Assembly: GCF_028283785.1 (NCBI RefSeq)
Contig: NZ_JAPWKB010000005.1
Location: 124,001 to 188,000 of the forward strand
Length of the DNA stretch: 64,000 nucleotides
Origin: Paraburkholderia sp.
GTDB taxonomy: Bacteria; Pseudomonadota; Gammaproteobacteria; Burkholderiales; Burkholderiaceae
Direction: 5' to 3'
Shown: positions 9,640 to 16,865 of the stretch, in pieces
Position numbering within the stretch: position 1 is the first letter of the stretch
Layout of the letters: each line of letters opens with the position of its first letter
Notes under the pieces: model-generated
Seen by the model: only the letters and a program-made list of their open reading frames with translations
Told to the model about the DNA's origin: nothing
Databases searched by the model: none
Position numbers and translations under genes: made by a program

Positions 9640-9672
9640 GCCGCGTGCGGATAACGACGCCTACACCAACGC

Positions 9673-10410
9673 CTACAACGACGCCTTCAGCAACACCGGA
9701 TCGTTGCGCCAGACGTCCGGGAACATCTTCTTCAGATAATCGACCTTCGGCATGTCGTTGACGACGATGTACGGATAGTCGGGATGCAGCACCAGGAAGT
9801 TCTGGTGATACGCCTCAGCCGGATAGAAACCCTTGTAATCCTCGACACGCGTGACGACTTTCGCCGGAAACACGTGCGCGCTGTCGAGTTGCGCGATATA
9901 CGCCTGCGCGACCGTGCGCTGCTCTGGATTCATCGGGAAAATCGCCGACCGATATTGCGTGCCGTGGTCCGGTCCCTGATAGTCCAGTTCGGTCGGGTTA
10001 TGCGCGACCGAAAAGAAAATCTGCAGCAGACGTCCATACGTGATCTGGGTCGGATCGAACGTAATCTGCACGGATTCCGCATGTCCGGTGTCGCCGCCGC
10101 TGACGGTCTCGTACTGCGCCGTTCCCGCCGATCCGCCGCTGTAGCCGGACGCCACCTGCCTGACGCCGCGAACGTGCTCGAACACGCCCTGCACGCCCCA
10201 GAAACAGCCGCCCGCGAACACCGCCGTCTCGCTGTGCTTCGTCGCGACCACTTTCTCGTCCTGCGCGGGCGCCGGAATTTTCGTCGCGTCTTCCGCCGAA
10301 TTGGCGACGCGCTGCCACACCGCCGCGCTCAGCGCGAGCACGACGACGCCTGCCAGCTTTGCCTTCGATGATCGCGTCCAGCCGGATGTGCCGTGATTCG
10401 ATAGAGCCAT
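9673..10410 (-). CDS. msrA: Peptide methionine sulfoxide reductase MsrA, membrane-anchored/exported
   Basis: Reduces the S-epimer of methionine sulfoxide in proteins. The catalytic signature GCFWG contains Cys69, followed by SGYSGG and the conserved TGHAE and YQFRS-like (TQYRSAIF) segments. Unlike cytoplasmic MsrA, it has an N-terminal hydrophobic helix (about residues 19-33) preceded by basic residues. The enzyme is therefore probably secreted or anchored on the periplasmic side. AAGGAC lies upstream of the ATG. It is the last gene of an msrB, dipZ-like, msrA run on the minus strand; the DipZ-like protein could supply reducing power. At 245 residues it is longer than the catalytic domain because of the leader. 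Confidence 0.95.
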   Translation of the reverse strand: MALSNHGTSGWTRSSKAKLAGVVVLALSAAVWQRVANSAEDATKIPAPAQDEKVVATKHSETAVFAGGCFWGVQGVFEHVRGVRQVASGYSGGSAGTAQYETVSGGDTGHAESVQITFDPTQITYGRLLQIFFSVAHNPTELDYQGPDHGTQYRSAIFPMNPEQRTVAQAYIAQLDSAHVFPAKVVTRVEDYKGFYPAEAYHQNFLVLHPDYPYIVVNDMPKVDYLKKMFPDVWRNDPVLLKASL

Positions 10411-10525
10411 GATTGCCGTCCTTCAAAGGTTCGTTGATTCGTTACTGCATGATCGATGCGCGACGCTCGATGCACGACATCAAGCTCATGTACGTAGCGC
10501 CACGCGTGGCCGGATTCACGGCCGG

Positions 10526-12409
10526 TCAGCCGAAGGTGAACGCATACGCCTCGACGCCGGAATCCAGGAATTCGATGGCGAACGTGTGATCCGCGACGTC
10601 GCCGGTTTGACGGACCAGTTGATACAGCCGCTGTTGCGTGACCGTGCCGCTGCCGTCGGCGGCGATGTCGGTGCCGTGCGCGTTGCCGGGCGCCGCGCCG
10701 TCGATGCTCACGCGAAACCGCACCGGCTTGCCGTCGGCGCCCGGACCGAGCACCAGATGCAGATCGCGCGCATGAAAGCGGTAGACGATCTGGCCGTTCC
10801 GGGCGGCGAGCGTCGCGTGTTCGGCGCCCACGTTCCATGTACCGGCCAGTCCCCAATCGTTCACCGACGGCTGTTGCGGCGCGCGATACGCATGCGCCTT
10901 GTCCTGCGCTTCACCGCCCGGCGACACGAAATTCTCCGCGCGCTGATAGCCGATATAGGTTTCCGGCGACTGCATGTCGGCGTTATCGGCGGCGGCCTGC
11001 ACGCCGGTGACTTTCATCGCGCCGCCGGTCGCATTCGTCAGACCGGTCGGGACTTTCGATACGTCCGCGTGACCGGCTTCGGCCAGCAGTTGCTGGATCA
11101 CTTTCTCCGATTCCGCGTAATCGCCTTCACCGAAGTGGTGATAGCGGATCTGTCCTTTCGCATCGATGAAATAGTGCGCGGGCCAGTACTGATTGTTGAA
11201 GGCGCGCCAAATCGCGTAGTTGTTGTCGATTGCGACCGGGTAATCGATGCCCAGGTCGTGCGTCGCCTTTTTCACGTTGTCGATATTCCGCTCGAACGCA
11301 AATTCCGGTGCATGCACGCCGATCACGACCAGCCCGTCATCCTTGTACTTTTGCGCCCACGCATTCACGTACGGCAGCGAACGCAGACAGTTGATGCACG
11401 AGTACGTCCAGAAATCGACCAGCACGACCTTGCCGCGCAACGCCTGAGCGGTCAGCGGCGGCGAATTCAGCCATTGCACCGCGCCGCTCAACGGGGGCAG
11501 CGTGCCTTCGACCGGCAGCGCGGCCGGTGCGCCGCCGACGGCCTGCGCAGTGCGCATCATCGCGCCGCCCGACGCGCTCATCGTCGCGTTGCTGTCGGTC
11601 GGGATCGGCACGGCGGAATTGGCCGTCATCGCGGCCGTGTCGGCTTTCATCGACGGACCACCTGGATCCTGCGCACCGCTCGCATGGCCGGAGAGCCTAT
11701 CGACGAGTTTCTCCTCGATGCCGCCGGTCGCGACGGTCGAGACCTTGGCCAGCACGCCGGTATCGAGCCCGAGGCTGATCGCGGCCACGCCGCACAGCAT
11801 CGCCGCGCCGATCCCGCGCCGGACCCATTCGCCCGCGCCCAGCGAGCGCTTCATCGCGGCAAACACCCGGCCGCCGATCAGCAGCGCCACCGCCAGCGAC
11901 GTCGCCGCGCCGGCCGCATACGCGATCAGCAGGAACGTCGTGCCGACGCTCGCGCCGCGCAATGCCGCGCCGGTCAGCACGAGACCGAGGATCGGTCCGG
12001 CGCACGGCGCCCACAGCAGGCCCGTCGCGATGCCGAGCACGAACGACGACCCGGCGCGCGCCGGTCGGCCGTCGGCCTGCGCGAATTCGGTCAGCCGGTT
12101 GCCGGCGCTGACGAACGGCTTCATCAGATGATCGGCGAGGCGCGGCAGCAGCAAGGTCAGCCCGAACACCGCGAGCAGCACGATCGCGGCCCAGCGTCCG
12201 ACCTCGTTCGCCTGGGTCACCCAGCCGCCGCCGACAGCGGCCAGCGTCGCGACCAGCGCGAAGGTCAGCGCCATGCCCGCGAGCAGCGGCAAACCGCTGC
12301 GCGTGAAGGGTTGATCGGCCCGCGAGAAGACGAACGGGAGCACAGGCAGGATGCACGGGCTGAGAATCGTCAGTGCGCCGCCGAGATAGGCAAGGACAAG
12401 GAGAAGCAT
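10526..12409 (-). CDS. DipZ-like thiol-disulfide transporter (CcdA + thioredoxin-like + C-terminal domain)
   Basis: 627-residue membrane protein. Residues 1-230 form a CcdA/DsbD-type domain of about six helices with one redox Cys in each half (SPC, Cys19; APC, Cys136), expected to carry electrons across the inner membrane. A linker rich in Ala/Ser/Met follows. A TlpA-like thioredoxin domain has the active site Cys338-I-N-Cys341, and a C-terminal beta-rich domain of about 140 residues resembles that of mycobacterial DipZ. It lies between msrB and msrA on the same strand, so delivery of reductant to periplasmic Msr enzymes is the natural inference. The domain call is firm; the partner assignment is contextual. 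Confidence 0.9.
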   Translation of the reverse strand: MLLLVLAYLGGALTILSPCILPVLPFVFSRADQPFTRSGLPLLAGMALTFALVATLAAVGGGWVTQANEVGRWAAIVLLAVFGLTLLLPRLADHLMKPFVSAGNRLTEFAQADGRPARAGSSFVLGIATGLLWAPCAGPILGLVLTGAALRGASVGTTFLLIAYAAGAATSLAVALLIGGRVFAAMKRSLGAGEWVRRGIGAAMLCGVAAISLGLDTGVLAKVSTVATGGIEEKLVDRLSGHASGAQDPGGPSMKADTAAMTANSAVPIPTDSNATMSASGGAMMRTAQAVGGAPAALPVEGTLPPLSGAVQWLNSPPLTAQALRGKVVLVDFWTYSCINCLRSLPYVNAWAQKYKDDGLVVIGVHAPEFAFERNIDNVKKATHDLGIDYPVAIDNNYAIWRAFNNQYWPAHYFIDAKGQIRYHHFGEGDYAESEKVIQQLLAEAGHADVSKVPTGLTNATGGAMKVTGVQAAADNADMQSPETYIGYQRAENFVSPGGEAQDKAHAYRAPQQPSVNDWGLAGTWNVGAEHATLAARNGQIVYRFHARDLHLVLGPGADGKPVRFRVSIDGAAPGNAHGTDIAADGSGTVTQQRLYQLVRQTGDVADHTFAIEFLDSGVEAYAFTFG

Positions 12410-12482
12410 GATGGCGTCGGGTTCGTGGATGGGCGTGATGTCGGAATCGGGGCGTGCGTGACCTTCAGGACGTTCGGCGCGC

Positions 12483-13034
12483 TCAGGCGGCCGACGGGCG
12501 GAACGTCATCGCGAGGCCGTTCATGCAATAGCGCAGGCCGGTCGGTTTCGGGCCGTCGTCGAAAACGTGACCGAGATGACCGCCGCAGCGCCGGCAATGC
12601 ACTTCCGTGCGGACCATCGCGAACGAGCCGTCTTCGCGGGTCGCGACAGCGTGGTCGAGCGGTGCGTAGAAGCTGGGCCAGCCGGTATGGCTGTCGAATT
12701 TGGTCCGCGACGCGAACAGGTCGAGCGTGCAGCCGGCGCATGCAAACACGCCCGCGCGGTGCTCGTCGTTCAACGGACTGGTGTAGGGACGCTCGGTGCC
12801 TTCTTCGCGCAACACTTCATACTGGGCGGAGCTCAGACTTTTGCGCCATTGCGCGTCGGTGTAGCTGACCTCGAATTTCGCCGCTGCGGCGCTCCCGGTG
12901 TCACCGGTCGCACCGTTCGAATCGGCGGCGGCCGATGGCGTGGCGGCCAGCGCGCGCCAGCCGGTAAGGGCGGCGGCGGAAAGCGCGGTGAGTGCCGCGC
13001 CGCCCGTGAACAGAAACTGTCTGCGGCCTGCCAT
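12483..13034 (-). CDS. msrB: Tat-exported peptide methionine sulfoxide reductase MsrB
   Basis: Reduces the R-epimer of methionine sulfoxide. The start at 13034 gives a twin-arginine leader (GRRQFLF then a hydrophobic stretch), so a folded zinc enzyme is expected in the periplasm. Two zinc CxxC pairs are visible (Cys99/Cys102 and Cys147/Cys150). The catalytic Cys170 sits in RYCMNG near the C-terminus. The 183-residue length is the normal domain of about 130 residues plus leader and linker. It is first in the msrB, dipZ-like, msrA run and divergent from the two-component regulator. The whole unit resembles a split version of the Neisseria PilB/MsrAB fusion. Confidence 0.94.
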   Translation of the reverse strand: MAGRRQFLFTGGAALTALSAAALTGWRALAATPSAAADSNGATGDTGSAAAAKFEVSYTDAQWRKSLSSAQYEVLREEGTERPYTSPLNDEHRAGVFACAGCTLDLFASRTKFDSHTGWPSFYAPLDHAVATREDGSFAMVRTEVHCRRCGGHLGHVFDDGPKPTGLRYCMNGLAMTFRPSAA

Positions 13035-13207
13035 GATCGTGTCCTCGAAGAAGCGTTGGAAAGTGAGGCGATCGTAGTCCTCGCGTGGTGTCGAAGTCCT
13101 CACGGAAACTTAAATTAAATGTGATAACTCGCGCCGCCGGAATCGCGCAAAATGCCCCTAATCCCGTCATCGGCCCGCATAGGGCGAGCCCAACCCGCCA
13201 AACCCGT

Positions 13208-13951
13208 ATGGATCAACCGAAACGCGTTCTGATCGTCGAAGACGACGTCGATATTGCGAATGTGCTCAGTCTGCATCTGCGCGACGAGCGCTACGAAGTC
13301 GTGCACAGCGCCGACGGCAACGAAGGCTTGCGCCTGCTGGAACAGGGCGGCTGGGACGCGCTGATCCTCGATCTGATGCTGCCGGGCGTCGATGGTCTGG
13401 AGATTTGCCGGCGTGCGCGCGCAATGACCCGTTACACGCCGATCATCATCACCAGCGCGCGGTCGAGCGAAGTGCACCGCATCCTCGGTCTCGAACTCGG
13501 CGCGGACGATTACCTCGCCAAACCGTTCTCGGTGCTCGAACTGGTGGCGCGCGTGAAAGCGTTGCTGCGGCGCGTCGATGCGCTCGCGAAGGATTCGCGG
13601 CTGGATGCGGGCAGTATCGAGCTCGACGGCCTGTCGATCGATCCGGTCAGGCGCGAAGCGTCGGTGGACGGCAACCCGCTCGATCTGACGCCGCGCGAGT
13701 TCGATCTGCTGCATTACTTCGCGCGGCATCCAGGCAAGGTGTTTTCGCGGATGGACCTGCTGAACGCGGTGTGGGGCTATCAGCACGAAGGCTACGAACA
13801 TACCGTCAACACGCATATCAACCGGCTGCGCGCGAAGATCGAAGCCGACCCGACGCAACCGGCCCGGATCCTGACCGTCTGGGGTCACGGCTACAAGCTC
13901 GCCAGCCACGCGGGCGGCGCACCGGCAGCGCACGATCGGGGCGCATCGTGA
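13208..13951 (+). CDS. OmpR/PhoB-family response regulator
   Basis: 247-residue DNA-binding response regulator. Receiver domain: acidic pair at residues 11-13, phospho-acceptor Asp55 in ILDLMLPG, and the conserved Lys in YLAKPFS. Residues 135-235 form the winged-helix trans_reg_C domain (LTPREFDLLHYFARHPG, HTVNTHINRLRAKIE). The start at 13208 (MDQPKR) fits the family start and leaves a divergent promoter region of about 170 bases shared with msrB. The stop overlaps the GTG of the kinase gene. Target genes are unknown; the adjacent msr unit and the convergent acvB/mprF operon are candidates by position only. Confidence 0.93.
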   Translation: MDQPKRVLIVEDDVDIANVLSLHLRDERYEVVHSADGNEGLRLLEQGGWDALILDLMLPGVDGLEICRRARAMTRYTPIIITSARSSEVHRILGLELGADDYLAKPFSVLELVARVKALLRRVDALAKDSRLDAGSIELDGLSIDPVRREASVDGNPLDLTPREFDLLHYFARHPGKVFSRMDLLNAVWGYQHEGYEHTVNTHINRLRAKIEADPTQPARILTVWGHGYKLASHAGGAPAAHDRGAS

Positions 13952-15453
13952 ACCTGACACTGACCCAACGGCTGTCGATCGTCTTTTCCGTGCTGCTGCT
14001 CGCGTGCTGCGGCGCGTCGGCGTGGCTGCAAATCCGCTCCAGCGATCTGCATCAGAAAGAGGTGATTCAGGATCTGTCGCGCGATCTCGCCGCGCATATC
14101 GCGGGCAATTCGGCGTTGATGGACACGAACGGTTTCCGGCCCGACGCGGTGCGGCGGTTGTTCGGTCAATTGATGGTGGTGAATCCGAGCGTCGAGGTGT
14201 ATCTGCTCGACAGTCAGGGCAATATCAAGGGACACGACGCGCCGGCCGGTCATCTGAAGCGCGAACACGTGGACGTTCAACCGCTGCGCCAGTTTATCGC
14301 CGGTGACGCATTGCCGATTCTCGGCGACGACCCGCGCAGCGCCGACGGCAAGAAGGTGTTCAGCGCCGCGTATATCCGCACGCCGGACGGCGCGCGCCCC
14401 GGCTACATCTACGTGGTGCTGCTCGGCGAAGCGCACGACGAACTGGCCGCGCGCGTGGCCGCCAGCTCGGTCTTGCGCAACACGTTGTGGTCGATGGCGC
14501 TGGTCGCCGTGCTGGGGTTGCTGGCCGGGTTGATGGCATTCGGTTTCATCACGCGGCCGTTGCGCCGTCTGACCGATGCGATGCGCCGTTTCGACGCGAA
14601 CGGCGAGCCCGACCGTCAACCGGGCGTACCGCGCAGCGCGGCGGCCGGATCGCGCGACGAAATCGCGGTGCTCGAAAACACGTTCTCGCAAATGGCAACG
14701 CGGATCGGCGAACAATGGCGCGCGTTGACGCAGCAGGATCAGCAGCGCCGCGAGCTGGTCGCCAATATTTCACACGATCTGCGCACGCCGCTGACGTCGC
14801 TGCATGGCTATCTGGAGACGCTGTCGCTGAAGTCGGACACGCTCGAAGAAACCGATCGCAAGCGCTATCTGGCGATCGCGCTCGCGCAAAGCGTCAAGGT
14901 GGGCAGTCTCGCGCAGGCGCTGTTCGAACTGGCGCGGCTCGAACATGGGATCGTGCAACCGGCGCTGGAAGATTTCTCGCTGGTCGATCTGTTGCAGGAC
15001 ATTTTCCAGAAGTTCGAACTCCCCGCCGAAGCGCGCGGCATCCAGCTGCGCGCGGGGATTCCGCAGCGCTTGCCGAACGTGACGGCGGATCTGGGGATGA
15101 TCGAACGGGTGCTGACGAACCTGCTCGATAACGCGATTCGTCATACGCCGGCGGGCGGCGTGATCAATGTCGATCTGGCGCATCGCGACGGCCGGGTGTC
15201 GGTGACCGTCAGCGATACCGGCTCGGGCATTCCGCCGGAGCGGCGCGCTGCGTTGTTCCAGCGGCCGTTCAGTTCGGCCGGCGCGCATCGCAGCGGCGGG
15301 CTCGGACTGTTGATCGTGCAGCGGATGCTGCAACTGCATCGCAGCGAGATTCACCTGGTCGATCGCCCGGGGCCGGGCACGGTGTTCCGCTTCGATCTGC
15401 CGGTGGCGGGAAGCGTGGTCGCCGGGTTGGTGGCGGGGCAAACGAGGGGGTAG
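13948..15453 (+). CDS. Two-component sensor histidine kinase
   Basis: Membrane-bound kinase partner of the preceding response regulator, with a GTG start that overlaps the regulator stop (GTGA). It has an N-terminal helix (about residues 8-27), a periplasmic sensor of about 140 residues and a second helix near residues 178-200. A HAMP linker and a HisKA domain with phospho-acceptor His276 in NISHDLRTPLTSL follow. The ATP-binding domain has an N-box (LTNLLDNAIRHTP) and a G1 box (DTGSGIPPE). At 501 residues it is a standard size. The sensed signal is unknown. It is convergent with acvB across only about 35 bases. Confidence 0.93.
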   Translation: MNLTLTQRLSIVFSVLLLACCGASAWLQIRSSDLHQKEVIQDLSRDLAAHIAGNSALMDTNGFRPDAVRRLFGQLMVVNPSVEVYLLDSQGNIKGHDAPAGHLKREHVDVQPLRQFIAGDALPILGDDPRSADGKKVFSAAYIRTPDGARPGYIYVVLLGEAHDELAARVAASSVLRNTLWSMALVAVLGLLAGLMAFGFITRPLRRLTDAMRRFDANGEPDRQPGVPRSAAAGSRDEIAVLENTFSQMATRIGEQWRALTQQDQQRRELVANISHDLRTPLTSLHGYLETLSLKSDTLEETDRKRYLAIALAQSVKVGSLAQALFELARLEHGIVQPALEDFSLVDLLQDIFQKFELPAEARGIQLRAGIPQRLPNVTADLGMIERVLTNLLDNAIRHTPAGGVINVDLAHRDGRVSVTVSDTGSGIPPERRAALFQRPFSSAGAHRSGGLGLLIVQRMLQLHRSEIHLVDRPGPGTVFRFDLPVAGSVVAGLVAGQTRG

Positions 15454-15488
15454 CGGCCGCATCCGCGAGGATGTGCCGCCTTGGTTCC

Positions 15489-16865
15489 CTATTTCCGCAA
15501 GCCCGCCAGAATCCGCTTCTCCAGCGCCGAATAATCACCGCCGAAGTGATGATCGCCCTGCGTCTTGATCACGTCCACGCCGGTATTCGTCAACGCCGGA
15601 CACAGCGTTTCCTTCTCGTTTTCGCCGTAGAAGCATTGCACGATCTTGACCGGCAGCTTCGAGAATTCCGGTTTGACCGGCAACGCGTTGTCGCTGGCGG
15701 GCATGCCGAGCCAGCCGCCCACGCGTATCTGGAAGTCGGCGTCGGGCGCGAAGCCCAGCAGCGAAATCAGCGCAACCTTGTCGCGGACCGCGTCCGGCAG
15801 ACGGTTGTACGCGAACGGCATCACGTCGGCGCCGAACGAATAACCGACCAGCGCGACACGGCTCGCATGCCAGCGCGACGCATACGTCTGGATCACGCGC
15901 GCCAGATCGTGACTGGTCTGCGCGGGCGTCTTCTCGCTCCAGAAATACCGCAGGCTGTCCCAGCCGACCACCGACACGCCGTCCTTGCGCAAATTCTCGC
16001 CGATCGTCTTGTCGAGGTCGCGCCAGCCGCCGTCGCCGGACATCACGATGGCGAGCGTGCCGTCCGGATGCAACGCCGGCAATTCGACCAGCGGCAAGTC
16101 CGACACGTCTTCCTCGTTCGACGTCGCCTGATGCAGATGCGGCGTGATCAGCGCGACCAGCTTCGCCGGTTCGGCGTCGGCGGCCATGTTGGCGGCGGTT
16201 TCGACGAAACCCGGCAAACCCTTGCCGCGGCTCACGGTCGGATCGGGCGGGCACGGCTGAAAACGCGGATCGGCATCATGCGCGGCATCGACCGACACCG
16301 CGCCCGCGATCGTGTTCGACGGCGCCTGCGCCAGCACCTGCATCGCCAGCGCGGCGCCAGGGCCGGTGCCTGCGACGATCGGCGCGAAATACTGGCTCGA
16401 TTGCGACTGGCGTTCCAGTTGATGGCTCACCGCTTCCGCATCGCCCACCAGTTGATGGCAGGTTTCCTTCTTCGCCACCAGATTCGCCGCATAACGCGCC
16501 GTGTCCACGCCGACCACCATCGCGCCGGCATGCGCGAGCGCATCGGCGGTTTGCCGGTCGGCCGTGCCCCAGCCGGTTTCGCGCGAAAACAGCACGACGA
16601 AGCCGCGCATCGCACCAGCCGGTTTCCATACCGACACATCGCCGTATCGACCGCCGGACACCGTGGTCGCGCCATCGGCGGATTTCGGTGCTTCGGCGGC
16701 TTGCGCAACCGGTGCGGCGAGCGCGGCCGGTTTGACGTTTTTCGTCGATGCCGACCCGACGTTCTGTGCGGCATCTGCCGCGACCATCGTGCCGATCGCA
16801 CCTGCAACAGCGCACGCCACCACGCTCGCGGACGCCGCGAGCTTACCAATCCAATGCAATTTCAT
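15489..16865 (-). CDS. acvB: AcvB/VirJ family periplasmic protein
   Basis: 458-residue exported protein of the AcvB/VirJ family with an N-terminal signal (about residues 1-33). It has two alpha/beta-hydrolase-like halves. The C-terminal VirJ domain (from about residue 245) has SGDGGWRDLD and a nucleophile-elbow GYSFGAD with Ser343. In Agrobacterium and Rhizobium, AcvB is reported to act on lysyl-phosphatidylglycerol made by the LpiA/MprF product of the neighbouring gene. Here the same pair occurs: the 5' end overlaps the 3' end of mprF by four bases (ATGA), so the two are translationally coupled. The hydrolase role here is inferred from that family work. Confidence 0.88.
   Translation of the reverse strand: MKLHWIGKLAASASVVACAVAGAIGTMVAADAAQNVGSASTKNVKPAALAAPVAQAAEAPKSADGATTVSGGRYGDVSVWKPAGAMRGFVVLFSRETGWGTADRQTADALAHAGAMVVGVDTARYAANLVAKKETCHQLVGDAEAVSHQLERQSQSSQYFAPIVAGTGPGAALAMQVLAQAPSNTIAGAVSVDAAHDADPRFQPCPPDPTVSRGKGLPGFVETAANMAADAEPAKLVALITPHLHQATSNEEDVSDLPLVELPALHPDGTLAIVMSGDGGWRDLDKTIGENLRKDGVSVVGWDSLRYFWSEKTPAQTSHDLARVIQTYASRWHASRVALVGYSFGADVMPFAYNRLPDAVRDKVALISLLGFAPDADFQIRVGGWLGMPASDNALPVKPEFSKLPVKIVQCFYGENEKETLCPALTNTGVDVIKTQGDHHFGGDYSALEKRILAGLRK

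Noticed and set aside
15454..15488. Imperfect hairpin between the kinase and acvB as a terminator
   Set aside because: The stem has mismatches and there is no T-run on either strand, so it is not listed as a terminator.
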